From assembly GCA_051656605.1 (NCBI GenBank), contig JBOGCF010000006.1:1-64000 (forward strand): 64,000 nt of DNA, read 5' to 3'. Shown here one piece after another: positions 7,739-16,559 of this stretch (its first letter is position 1; every line of letters starts with the position of its first letter). The notes below the pieces were generated by a model. The model was not told where the DNA came from and ran no database searches. It saw only the letters and a program-made list of their open reading frames with translations. Position numbers and translations under genes: made by a program. This DNA is from UBA12018 sp051656605 (GTDB taxonomy: Bacteria > Bacteroidota > Bacteroidia > Bacteroidales > CAMTPD01).

Positions 7739-10576
7739 TTATCGACGTTTGGTCTGATTTAACTTGATATTATAGTGATGGATTCCGGAGTTCAGTTCAT
7801 AAACTGCACTGATTGCTCTAGCGTCTTCATTCGATTCCGCCTTCGATGCTTCGGGCAGTCGAAGAATAGCTGTCGTATTAGCCGGTATCTCAACATCTAA
7901 CATAATCACTCCGTTTACACGCTTCCATTCCGACTTAATTATGCCATTCACAGATTTATAAGAAGCCTTAACCCAATCGATCCCATCTACAAAAACTGGA
8001 GATATAATCACATTGCGAAAACCCGGATTCTTTTCATTGTAATTGATTCCTGCTAGAACATTATACATCCATGCACTTACATCTCCCATAAATACATGAT
8101 TTAAAGAGGCATCTCTAAACTCAGGCGACAACTCCCACGTTTCGCGCAGCGTAGATCCATTGGGTGAATTTACCCAAGAAGCCCACGAGGGAGCCGTTTT
8201 ATTCGTTATCATCTTTATGGCCACATCGGAATATCCATATTTCGCCAACATCGCCGGTACATACTTACTACCCAACACTCCAAAGTCGAGATGATACCCA
8301 TTTGATCTTATCATATCGGCAAGTTTTGCCGCCACTTGCTTATCATCCCCTTGAGGAACTATATTCATAGCTAATGCCAATGCTTGTGCCGTTTGAGACC
8401 CGTTGGCATACGTTGTCTTCTTAGCATCGTAGTATTTGGTGTTGATCAACTGCATCAACTGTTTTGCCTTTTCTAAATAGGGATTAGCATCTTTACCTAA
8501 TACTTCGGCAAACCGAGCCATCAGCATATTGTCATAATAGTAAAAACATGAAGAGGTAAACTCATTTGGTGTGGTCGTTTTGTAAGTAAGCCAATCGCCC
8601 AGACCGTAATTGAGTAATCCATCGTGTTCTTTTGTCTTTAAATAATCTAAGTACTTCTCACAGGTTGGATATATATTCTGAATGCAACGAACATCATCAT
8701 AGTACATATACAATGCGTTTGGAATGATAAACATCGCAGCATCCCAAACCGGTCCGATCCATTCTCCATATCCCCAACCGGCACTTGGTATGATTCCGGA
8801 AATATCTCCAGCCTCGCGCTGATTATCGATAAAGTCATTCATCCATTTCTCATACAATTTAATGCCATCGTAATTGAGCAAAGCCAAATCGACCGAAACA
8901 TGCGCGTCGGCTGTCCATCCGTTCTTTTCGCGCTGTGGGCAATCGGTCGGGATACCATGCAAATTGGATAGATAAGAGCGATTCGTTGCTTCCCAAATCT
9001 TATTCAATGTATCATTGGAACAACTAAAATGTCCAACTTGCTCGAGGTCTGTATGCATAAATAGTCCCGTTACACTCTTGGCAGATAATTCTATCGAATC
9101 TGAAGAGGTTACCTCTACATATTGAAATCCATGATATGTAAAAGGCGGAGTGAAAGTTGCGGTTCCATCTTTTCCTAAGATCAATACATCACTTTGGAAA
9201 ACTTCACTGGTGTCTTTCGGATGAAAGTACACATTGATATTCCCCTGTTCTATCTCCGTACTGTCTTTGAGTAACTCTCCGTAACGCATCATTAATTTTG
9301 TTCCGGATTTTCCTTTTACATCCAAGCGCGCTACACCTGAAATATTTACCCCTAGATCGTAGATATACTTCTTTGCATTTACTTTCCAAAAATGAGTTGG
9401 CTGTATTTCTTGACTGACACGAATAGGCGGCATCATTTGTGATTGCAATAACGGCGCCGGTCTCGACACGGTTGTTGCTTGAATCCAAGTAGAATCGTTA
9501 TACCCCACTTGTCGCCAACCTCGTGTTTCTTTGCTTTGATCATAGATATCCCCACTATATAGGTTATCGTATTGCAATCCTCCTGTTGCAGTTTTCCAGC
9601 TCTCGTCGGTTGCGATGATTTGTGTTGTTCCGTCAAGATATTCAATGCGTGTTTCACAAATTACTTGCGGACGACGGCGCCACGCTGCCTCATGAAAGTT
9701 CCATACTGCTTCGGATTGAACATTGAACCAACCGTTACCCAGCAATACCGAGATGCAATTGTCGGCATCGGCAAGAAGCGAATCTACATCATACGTAACG
9801 TAGAGTGTGCGCTTGTCAAATTGCGTATAGCCGGGATCAAGATGATGATCTCCTACCCGCTTGCCGTTGATCCACATTTCATAATAACCTAAACCGCAGA
9901 TATAGGATCGTGCCGATTTGATTTGCGATGCAGGCTGTTTCAATGTAAACTCTTTGCGAAACTGAGGAGCCGGACGAAACTCTTTGTCATGATGATCAGA
10001 GATCCATTTCCCGATCCATTCAGCTTCGTCTGTAGGCCCTGTCGTAAATGAACCGATCGCACCACTTAAATATGTGTTCCCATAAATATCCCATGTGCGT
10101 ACTCGCCAATAGTATTTTTGATATGGACGAAGCTTTCCTTGTACATCCAGAATAAATTTGGAGTTGTTGCCTTTGTTTATTGAAAAGTAATTTAAGGAAT
10201 CGGTTGTTGCGTGCAAGTGAGAAAAAGTATTCTTGCGAACGAGATCGTCTGCATCTGAAAACTTCTCTACTCCACTGATAAATTGCTTGTAGGTTTCACG
10301 AGTAATCGTGTCTGTTTTAGCAACCCAAGAAGAATCGGTCGAAACCCAAACAACAAATCCCTCTTGCTTAAACTGCTGACTTTTTCCGCTATAGCACCAA
10401 GTAAGACGAGGGTCTTGTACATCCACACCCAGCGGATTGGTCAAGTATTCACAACGCAAGTCAACTATTGCGACATCTTCCACAGGTTCGGTCAATATCG
10501 AACAACCTCCAAACCCAGCCACTCCACTCACAATAGCAGAGCATACCAGTACCCTTCGTAAAATAGGCTTCTTCAT
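7739..10576 (-). CDS. GH78 alpha-L-rhamnosidase, lipoprotein
   Basis: About 945 residues from the ATG at 10576; an upstream in-frame TTG is less likely because the ATG begins a clean lipoprotein signal (MKKPILRR..., Cys25 after GFGG). The order fits GH78: N-terminal beta-sandwich domains (Bac_rhamnosid_N-like, including a WINGKRVGDHHLDPGYTQFD stretch), a concanavalin-like domain, an (alpha/alpha)6 catalytic barrel with the family hallmark DCPQREKNGWTADA, and a C-terminal beta-sandwich. It would cleave terminal alpha-L-rhamnose from plant or bacterial glycans, anchored in a membrane. It is a single-gene unit with no SusC/SusD nearby. The linker to the cupin gene (about 10577-10870) is AT-rich. 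Confidence 0.9.
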   Translation of the reverse strand: MKKPILRRVLVCSAIVSGVAGFGGCSILTEPVEDVAIVDLRCEYLTNPLGVDVQDPRLTWCYSGKSQQFKQEGFVVWVSTDSSWVAKTDTITRETYKQFISGVEKFSDADDLVRKNTFSHLHATTDSLNYFSINKGNNSKFILDVQGKLRPYQKYYWRVRTWDIYGNTYLSGAIGSFTTGPTDEAEWIGKWISDHHDKEFRPAPQFRKEFTLKQPASQIKSARSYICGLGYYEMWINGKRVGDHHLDPGYTQFDKRTLYVTYDVDSLLADADNCISVLLGNGWFNVQSEAVWNFHEAAWRRRPQVICETRIEYLDGTTQIIATDESWKTATGGLQYDNLYSGDIYDQSKETRGWRQVGYNDSTWIQATTVSRPAPLLQSQMMPPIRVSQEIQPTHFWKVNAKKYIYDLGVNISGVARLDVKGKSGTKLMMRYGELLKDSTEIEQGNINVYFHPKDTSEVFQSDVLILGKDGTATFTPPFTYHGFQYVEVTSSDSIELSAKSVTGLFMHTDLEQVGHFSCSNDTLNKIWEATNRSYLSNLHGIPTDCPQREKNGWTADAHVSVDLALLNYDGIKLYEKWMNDFIDNQREAGDISGIIPSAGWGYGEWIGPVWDAAMFIIPNALYMYYDDVRCIQNIYPTCEKYLDYLKTKEHDGLLNYGLGDWLTYKTTTPNEFTSSCFYYYDNMLMARFAEVLGKDANPYLEKAKQLMQLINTKYYDAKKTTYANGSQTAQALALAMNIVPQGDDKQVAAKLADMIRSNGYHLDFGVLGSKYVPAMLAKYGYSDVAIKMITNKTAPSWASWVNSPNGSTLRETWELSPEFRDASLNHVFMGDVSAWMYNVLAGINYNEKNPGFRNVIISPVFVDGIDWVKASYKSVNGIIKSEWKRVNGVIMLDVEIPANTTAILRLPEASKAESNEDARAISAVYELNSGIHHYNIKLNQTKRR

Positions 10577-10833
10577 ATCTTGTAGTTTTAGATCTAACAA
10601 ATAATTCAATCACATCAAAGGCACAATAAAGCGAACAATGCGGCTAAAATCGTGTAATATGCCCTTCTTCTCAATGTGGTATGCAAATTAAAAAAGATAT
10701 TGCACATTTATTAGAATAACATCGCTTCTTTTTTACGAAAGAAAAAACTCCATGTAATTTTAGATTACAATATATGAGCCGTTTTTATGCACTGCCTTCA
10801 TTGTTTAAGCTATATTTATTCATTAATTATTAC

Positions 10834-10841
10834 TATTTTTG
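10834..10841 (+). promoter_or_regulatory. Probable -7 box for the cupin/MFS pair
   Basis: TATTTTTG matches TAnnTTTG and sits 29 bases before the cupin ATG. No good TTTG lies 19-21 bases upstream, so only half of the promoter is supported. Confidence 0.45.
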
Positions 10842-10870
10842 CATAGTAATTAGTTTTCAGAGACAAGACA

Positions 10871-11209
10871 ATGAAAGATCAGTTTATTTGTAAAGATAAA
10901 AACCAATGGGAGGAAGTAGCACCGGGAGTAAGTCGAACAATTATGTCTTACAACGACAATCTCATGATTGTTAAAGTTCGATTTGCGAAAGATGCTATCG
11001 GAGCATTGCATACACATCCACACACACAAGGATGTTTTGTTGCAGAAGGACGCTTCGAGCTCGAAATTGATTCAAAAAGATATACTTTAGAGAAAGGAGA
11101 CACATTTCTCGCTGAGCCAAACATACCCCATGGAGTAGTGTGCTTAGAAGCAGGTATGCTTGTCGATATTTTCACGCCTAAACGGGATGACTTTCTCCCC
11201 TCTGAATAA
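10871..11209 (+). CDS. kdgF: KdgF-like cupin
   Basis: A 112-residue single-domain cupin. The metal-site pattern of KdgF is present: His47, His49 and Gln53 in LHTHPHTQG, and His87 in NIPHG, with the FTPKRDDFL tail typical of the family. KdgF proteins convert 4,5-unsaturated uronates, released by polysaccharide lyases and unsaturated glucuronyl hydrolases, into linear ketonised sugars in the cytoplasm. No signal peptide is seen, which fits. The gene is followed after 45 bases by an MFS transporter on the same strand. The PUL with a lyase and GH88 about 30 kb away would supply such sugars. Other small cupins look similar, so the assignment is likely rather than certain. Confidence 0.6.
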   Translation: MKDQFICKDKNQWEEVAPGVSRTIMSYNDNLMIVKVRFAKDAIGALHTHPHTQGCFVAEGRFELEIDSKRYTLEKGDTFLAEPNIPHGVVCLEAGMLVDIFTPKRDDFLPSE

Positions 11210-11254
11210 CAATTCATACAACCACAGATCAATACATAAGAAGCAACCATCAAT

Positions 11255-12550
11255 ATGACCAACAATAGAATAAAACCAATCACTCATAAAACCAAATTTG
11301 TAATGTCGAAAGGGATAAACCTTCTTACGGCTTCTTTTGCCGTCTCTCGAAATGATGCAGCATCTAGCAGTGTCCGCCTATGGACACCAGCCTATCTGTT
11401 TGCATTTTTTTCTTATTTCATGCTTTTCATCTCCTATTATATCTTGATACCAACGCTTCCGTTTTATTTAACGATGCACTTGGGTGAAAGCGGAACTACA
11501 GCTGGAATTATCTTATCACTGTTCAATATAGTCTCTTTGCTTTGCCGTCCGATATCAGGCTATGTAGTTGATTTATTCAGCCGAAAACCAATGTATCTCG
11601 CTTGCTACGCTTTGTTTACGGTGATTTGTGCGGGATATATGTTCTCTTCTCTTATCATAATCTTCATTTTGCTGCGGGTATTGCACGGAGCCATGTTTAG
11701 TTTTACCACCGTTTCGGCAAACACGTTGGCTGTAGATATTCTTCCCGAAAATCGCAGAGGCGAAGGGATTGGCTACTTTGGTATGGCAACAAACTTAGGC
11801 ATGGCAATAGGCCCTGCTATCGGTCTATTCTTAATGAATAATTATAACTTCAATTTTATATTCGGGTTTGCTTTCTTCGCATGCTTGTTAGGTCTATTTG
11901 CGATCATATTCATAAAGCAGTCGGCTATACCCGCAAAGAAAAATGAAGCAAAGCCTAGTCTTAAAGCTTCACTAATACTCCGACGCGGCATGTGGGGAGC
12001 GGCGGCTTTTTTCTTTGTTGCAATCAGTTATGGCGTTATGACCAATTACATCAGCTTGTATAGCAAATCGATCGGAATTCATGAAGCAACCGGCTTTTTC
12101 TTTTCCATCTTAGCAGCCGGACTTGTGATCGGGCGCATTGCTTGTGCCAAGGTTATTAACAAAGGAACAATTAATGCCGTAATTTATACCGGCATCATTA
12201 TTTTACTCGTTTCCCTGGGTCTCTTCTTGCAATTACTAGATCTCACCACATTTTATATTTGCGCCTTTTTGTTTGGTTTGGCTTACGGTTTTATTACACC
12301 GGCTTTTCAAACTATGTTTGTACGAATGGCCGAGGACAACCAACGGGGAACAGCCAATTCGACTTACTTTACAGCTTGGGACTGTGGACTTGGAATCGGA
12401 GTAGCATTGGGCGGAAGCTTTATTGAACATTACAACTACAATACCCTCTTCATCTTTTGTATATGCACGGTAGTAGCCGGATTGATTTTATTTACTGTAA
12501 AAGCGGCTCCCTACTTCTCTGTATATATGCTCTTGAAAAATAAAAGGTGA
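11255..12550 (+). CDS. MFS transporter
   Basis: A 431-residue inner-membrane protein with about 12 hydrophobic helices and an MFS loop 2-3 motif (GYVVDLFSRKPMYL). The first half contains the RRGEGIGYFG loop seen in the YfcJ/arabinose-efflux-like branch. Start taken at 11255; an ATG at 11303 (MSKGINLL) is an alternative that would shorten the cytoplasmic N-terminus by 16 residues. It follows the KdgF-like cupin by 45 bases, so sugar or sugar-acid transport is possible, but the substrate cannot be read from sequence. The stop codon lies inside the hairpin that terminates the opposing carotenoid operon. Confidence 0.8.
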   Translation: MTNNRIKPITHKTKFVMSKGINLLTASFAVSRNDAASSSVRLWTPAYLFAFFSYFMLFISYYILIPTLPFYLTMHLGESGTTAGIILSLFNIVSLLCRPISGYVVDLFSRKPMYLACYALFTVICAGYMFSSLIIIFILLRVLHGAMFSFTTVSANTLAVDILPENRRGEGIGYFGMATNLGMAIGPAIGLFLMNNYNFNFIFGFAFFACLLGLFAIIFIKQSAIPAKKNEAKPSLKASLILRRGMWGAAAFFFVAISYGVMTNYISLYSKSIGIHEATGFFFSILAAGLVIGRIACAKVINKGTINAVIYTGIIILLVSLGLFLQLLDLTTFYICAFLFGLAYGFITPAFQTMFVRMAEDNQRGTANSTYFTAWDCGLGIGVALGGSFIEHYNYNTLFIFCICTVVAGLILFTVKAAPYFSVYMLLKNKR

Positions 12551-12574
12551 GTCGGGGCTATCTTCCCAACTCAC
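12530..12574 (-). terminator. Terminator of the carotenoid operon, overlapping the MFS 3' end
   Basis: GTGAGTCGGG (12547-12556) pairs with CCCAACTCAC (12565-12574). In minus-strand RNA the one odd pair becomes a G-U wobble and a U-rich tract follows directly. In plus-strand RNA the same position is a C-A mismatch. The minus strand is therefore the better substrate, although some plus-strand termination is possible. Confidence 0.65.
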
Positions 12575-12598
12575 TCCATCTATTTTTATTTTCAGCAA

Positions 12599-13477
12599 TT
12601 AAATAGACTGTAAGTAAACTGCAACTTCTTTTAGAAACCACAACGGCGTTGAGTTTGCACCGGTTATCCCTACCATACCATATTCTTTGAACCACTCTTT
12701 CTTTATCTCTGATTGATTTGAGATTATAAATGTATGGGGGTTTACTTTCTTACATAACTCAAACAACGTTTTTCCATTCGACGAATTCACATCTGCAACA
12801 AATATGCAGACGTCAACATCCAAAGCCATTCTCTTTATTGAGTTTATACGATCTTCTACTTTTCTACATGTTGTGTGATTTACTCTTACGACATGCCCTC
12901 TTTGTCTTAATACCTCTGCGACATTCGATAATGCCGACGAAAGACGTGTTGTTTGAGAAAACAATTGAATCTCCGAGTCGCTTTGTTCAAAATTTAAGCT
13001 ATCTACCTGATCAAAAACAACAACGTTATTCTTTGTAATCCCCTTTATTGCTTCTACCTCGGGATGTCCCGACTTCCCATACAATAGCACTGTTGGATAT
13101 TTCTCCAAAGACGCCTTTATCTGATTCTGCAAACTTCTCACAATAGGACAAGTAGCATCAATAACAATATTATTATTTCGATAAGCTATCTCAAACGAAG
13201 AGGTAGGCTCACCATGTGCTCTAAAAAGGATAACACTGTCATAGATCTGACATAAATCATCATGAGTAATTACTTCAAGCCCTATTGATTTAAGTCGACT
13301 CACTTCATGCTCGTTGTGAACGATCTCTCCCAAGCAATACAAATGATCGTGTTCTTTAAGATATGCTTCTACTAAACGAATGGCTCTTGACGCTCCATCG
13401 CAAAAACCGGCATTTGGATCCAATATTGTTTTAAGATGAAGCCCTTGGGACTTATCTAAGACATCAGTGGTTTTCAT
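12599..13477 (-). CDS. ispH: 4-hydroxy-3-methylbut-2-enyl diphosphate reductase (IspH)
   Basis: About 292 residues from the ATG at 13477. IspH is the last enzyme of the MEP pathway and uses a [4Fe-4S] cluster to make IPP and DMAPP. All three cluster cysteines are present: AGFCDGA near the N-terminus, DATCPIV in the middle and NHTTCRKVEDR in the C-terminal third. The EIVHN, RAHGEP and VNSSNGKT motifs, which bind the diphosphate, are also present. It is the last gene of a seven-gene carotenoid operon, 36 bases after crtB, so it may boost isoprenoid supply for pigment. Its sequence around the third Cys diverges from common housekeeping IspH, so it may be a second copy; that needs the rest of the genome. 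Confidence 0.88.
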   Translation of the reverse strand: MKTTDVLDKSQGLHLKTILDPNAGFCDGASRAIRLVEAYLKEHDHLYCLGEIVHNEHEVSRLKSIGLEVITHDDLCQIYDSVILFRAHGEPTSSFEIAYRNNNIVIDATCPIVRSLQNQIKASLEKYPTVLLYGKSGHPEVEAIKGITKNNVVVFDQVDSLNFEQSDSEIQLFSQTTRLSSALSNVAEVLRQRGHVVRVNHTTCRKVEDRINSIKRMALDVDVCIFVADVNSSNGKTLFELCKKVNPHTFIISNQSEIKKEWFKEYGMVGITGANSTPLWFLKEVAVYLQSI

Positions 13478-13512
13478 TTTATATTGAATTAGTACACACA
13501 TAGAAAAAAGGT

Positions 13513-14346
13513 TTAAACTTGGTTGAAACGAACTTTTAACATCGCGGATAACATCAAGAACAGCTTTCTAGAGTTAGTAACCCGAATCCTGCTTTGCAAA
13601 AGATCTCCGACTGTAGATCTTTTTATTTTATTCAATAGTTCGACATAATAACAATAAGCACAATACACACCTAGTTTCGCATTTGAAGGCAACAAGCGAA
13701 TCCCATTAAATGCTTGCTTAAAATCTTGATGAATTTCTGTCTCTATCTGAGTTTTAGCATCAGCTGTGAGCCTATCCTCTTGCAATGAAGGAAAGTATTG
13801 TCGCCCTTTATTTACGCTATCATCTTCTAGATCTCTTAAGAAATTAATCTTTTGAAAAGCCATCCCTAATTTCTTAGCATATGGAGCTAGTTGGTCGTAT
13901 TCCTTCTGATTCCCTTTACAAAAGACCTTTAAACACATCAATCCTACAACTTCTGCCGACCCATAAATGTATTGATTGTAAGAATCTAGGTCATGACTTG
14001 TTTTTCGCAAATCCATTCGCATGCTGTAAAAAAAAGACTCAATAAGCGCTTTGTCTATGTTAAACTGATTTACGGTCTTCTGAAAACTCTGTAAGATCGG
14101 ATTCACACTTATCCCCTCTTGCAACGACAACCATGTTGCTGCTTCGAAATCATTCAATAACTTCTCTTTGTCATAACCATGAAAGCTATCCACAATTTCG
14201 TCGGCCAACCTTACAAATCCATAGATATTATAAATTGGCTGATGTATCTCTTTATCAAGCATCTTGATTGCCCATGAAAAAGAAGTACTATATGCTTGTG
14301 TTGTCTTTTTGCTAATATTCCCAGATAGTTTATTATATACTTCCAT
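13513..14346 (-). CDS. crtB: Phytoene / squalene synthase family (CrtB or CrtM type)
   Basis: A 277-residue trans-isoprenyl diphosphate synthase that joins two prenyl diphosphates head to head. The two Asp-rich motifs are visible: RLADEIVD (Asp49-Asp53) and NFLRDLEDD (about residue 170), followed by GRQYFPS, which is typical of phytoene synthases. It overlaps the end of crtI by 14 bases, so the two are translationally coupled. It could use GGPP (C40) or FPP (C30); no GGPP synthase gene is in the window, so chain length is open. Confidence 0.9.
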   Translation of the reverse strand: MEVYNKLSGNISKKTTQAYSTSFSWAIKMLDKEIHQPIYNIYGFVRLADEIVDSFHGYDKEKLLNDFEAATWLSLQEGISVNPILQSFQKTVNQFNIDKALIESFFYSMRMDLRKTSHDLDSYNQYIYGSAEVVGLMCLKVFCKGNQKEYDQLAPYAKKLGMAFQKINFLRDLEDDSVNKGRQYFPSLQEDRLTADAKTQIETEIHQDFKQAFNGIRLLPSNAKLGVYCAYCYYVELLNKIKRSTVGDLLQSRIRVTNSRKLFLMLSAMLKVRFNQV

Positions 14347-15814
14347 AGGTCTCTAAAATTCTCTCCGTTACTAACTTTGAACCAATCACACACATAGGCA
14401 AACCTGTGCCCGGAACAGTTGATGCTCCAACGTAGAAAAGATTCTTCAACTCTTCATCATAATTCTTTGGTCTGAAGAAGCCAACCTGGCCTAAATTATG
14501 AGCTAACCCTAGCCCACTTCCTTTGTAGAGATTAAACTTCTTCTCCCAATCAATAGGCGATAATACCTTCTGATAACAGACATGTTCCTTTATTGAAGTT
14601 TTAGACTTATGTTCAAAATCTTCAATGATACCATCCACGATTTGATTTACATCATTCCAGTCTTTTTTATACCTCAAATCAGGCATTGGACAAACAAAGA
14701 ATAAAGCTTCCTTTCCTTCCGGTGCACACGTCGGATTCATACGAGAAGGAACGTTGACATAATAATAAGGACGCTCCATCGATACTTGATTGGTAAATAT
14801 CTTCTCAGCATATTCGCGAAAGTTACTTCCCAAATAATAATTATGATGATAGATTGTGTCTATCTTTTTATTTAAACCAAGATAGATGGTAAGTGGGGCA
14901 AATGTCCATCTCATCTTTGAAAGATGATTTTCATCAAAAACTTTTCTCTTTAAAACTCGTCCTCTAAATAAAGCAGCATCCATATTGACAACAAATAAAT
15001 CAGCTTTATAACAAGTTCCATTATCTGCTACCAAAGCAACAACTCGTTCGTTTTCTTGCTCCAATCCTACAATACGTGTCTTAAAAGTAAAGGTTACTCC
15101 GTGCTCTTTGAGTACATCAACCATTCCTTCTACTATTTTATACAAACCGCCTTTTACATTATAATACCCATCGTGACAAAACTCTGTATATGAAAGGAGT
15201 GTATATATGGATGAGGTCTTGAATGGAGTATCTCCTAAAAAGAACGCAACCAATGACATGATTTGTCGCACTTCTTCATTCGTAAAATAGCGACAAACCT
15301 CCTGCCAGAAGTTGCGCAACAACATCAAACCTAACTCCGGAGGTGTTTGTGCCATGGATTTAATGTAATCAATCATAGAGGAATGATTCGTTTTCACGAT
15401 AGGTTGTATCGTACTATCAAAGATATACTTACCTCGATCTATGTATCTCTTAAACTTTTGCTCAAACTCCGGCTCCAAATGTTCAAACTGCTTAGATAGA
15501 TTTGCGATATCAGAAGTAAGTAAATAGCTATTCCCATTTGCAAAGTTTACTGCATACAATGGATCTACTCGCTCGTATTCGAAAGGAAGTTTGATGTTAC
15601 AATCTTTAGCCATCTCCTCAAACTCGTATGACATACTAAAAAAGGTAGGTCCCGTATCAAAACGAAAACCATCTTCTTCGATTATATTTAATCTCCCGCC
15701 TGCATTCGAGTTTTGCTCAACAATTTCGACATCAAAACCTTTTGATGCTAACCTCAATGCAGTACATAGTCCGCCAAAGCCTGCACCTACGACGATTACC
15801 TTCTTTTTTTCCAT
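14333..15814 (-). CDS. crtI: FAD-dependent carotenoid (phytoene) desaturase, CrtI/CrtN family
   Basis: About 493 residues from the ATG at 15814 (MEKKKVIVVGAGFGGL); an ATG at 15850 would add 12 residues inside the upstream gene. The N-terminus has the Rossmann dinucleotide motif GxGxxG and NAGGRLN; the C-terminus has the bacterial desaturase signature LFYVGASTVPGTGLPMCVIG. It desaturates phytoene (or diapophytoene) stepwise to a coloured polyene at the membrane. CrtI-type enzymes do not need molecular oxygen as such, so it could work in an anaerobe with another electron acceptor. It is the only desaturase in the operon, and no lycopene cyclase is present, so an acyclic product is expected. Confidence 0.93.
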   Translation of the reverse strand: MEKKKVIVVGAGFGGLCTALRLASKGFDVEIVEQNSNAGGRLNIIEEDGFRFDTGPTFFSMSYEFEEMAKDCNIKLPFEYERVDPLYAVNFANGNSYLLTSDIANLSKQFEHLEPEFEQKFKRYIDRGKYIFDSTIQPIVKTNHSSMIDYIKSMAQTPPELGLMLLRNFWQEVCRYFTNEEVRQIMSLVAFFLGDTPFKTSSIYTLLSYTEFCHDGYYNVKGGLYKIVEGMVDVLKEHGVTFTFKTRIVGLEQENERVVALVADNGTCYKADLFVVNMDAALFRGRVLKRKVFDENHLSKMRWTFAPLTIYLGLNKKIDTIYHHNYYLGSNFREYAEKIFTNQVSMERPYYYVNVPSRMNPTCAPEGKEALFFVCPMPDLRYKKDWNDVNQIVDGIIEDFEHKSKTSIKEHVCYQKVLSPIDWEKKFNLYKGSGLGLAHNLGQVGFFRPKNYDEELKNLFYVGASTVPGTGLPMCVIGSKLVTERILETYGSI

Positions 15815-15824
15815 ATTGTAAGTT

Positions 15825-16559
15825 TTATTTTGTTCTAAACTGAAGATCATCTCTAACCCATTTAAAGTCGGGATGTAATTCGATTAAATACTTATATAGC
15901 CTCTGTGCTTCTACTCTATTTTTGTTTTGAAAAAAAACATCCGCCATTGTAATTACTAAATTCAAATACTGCCAATTATCTATATATCTATCTGGCATCT
16001 TTACTTTAAATAGTTTCTGAGCCGACTGATAATACATCAAAGCCTCTTGCTTATTTCCACCAAAAATAGAAGGAGCATAATTCTTTATATTACCCATTTG
16101 AATATACCCCCAAGGCTCATCTTCTGCAATACGAATGGCTTTCTCGGCATAGCCTTGTGCTTGAGGCCCAAGAAATGGAGCTTTTAAAGGAGAAAGAGCA
16201 ATTCGAAAGCCATTAAAAGCAGACATTAAGCTAAGCAGTTTCGCATCATCCTCCCAATTGGGAAAAGATTGCAAAAGTAAGATCGCTTTTTTAAGCATAG
16301 CTGAAGCTTCTTTCTTCTTATTTACCGACAATAAATAAGCAATATAGCCATACTCGTAATCTAACAATTCTAGCCGTTGCTGCACACTTTGATCATTCTT
16401 CGATTGAGCATCTTCGATATACATTAGCCAGCTATTCATATCACCATTTAAGTATGCCTTTAAAAGCATATCTGATTTATCTTGAGCAGAAACACTTCCT
16501 ATTTCCAGAAATAGAAACCAGCACAACAAACACATCACATAATATTTCGATCTTTCCAT
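15825..16559 (-). CDS. Secreted TPR-repeat protein of the carotenoid operon
   Basis: About 244 residues from the ATG at 16559, which begins a signal peptide (MERSKYYVMCLLCWFLFLEI, cleavage near SVSAQ). The mature part is helical with TPR-like repeats (for example QGYAEKAIRIAEDEPWGYIQ and EAQRLYKYLIELHPDFK). It starts inside the end of the glycosyltransferase gene (25-base overlap) and ends 10 bases before crtI, so it is firmly part of the operon. TPR domains bind partner proteins; a periplasmic scaffold or pigment-handling role is only inference. I do not know of a standard carotenoid gene of this kind. Confidence 0.8.
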   Translation of the reverse strand: MERSKYYVMCLLCWFLFLEIGSVSAQDKSDMLLKAYLNGDMNSWLMYIEDAQSKNDQSVQQRLELLDYEYGYIAYLLSVNKKKEASAMLKKAILLLQSFPNWEDDAKLLSLMSAFNGFRIALSPLKAPFLGPQAQGYAEKAIRIAEDEPWGYIQMGNIKNYAPSIFGGNKQEALMYYQSAQKLFKVKMPDRYIDNWQYLNLVITMADVFFQNKNRVEAQRLYKYLIELHPDFKWVRDDLQFRTK

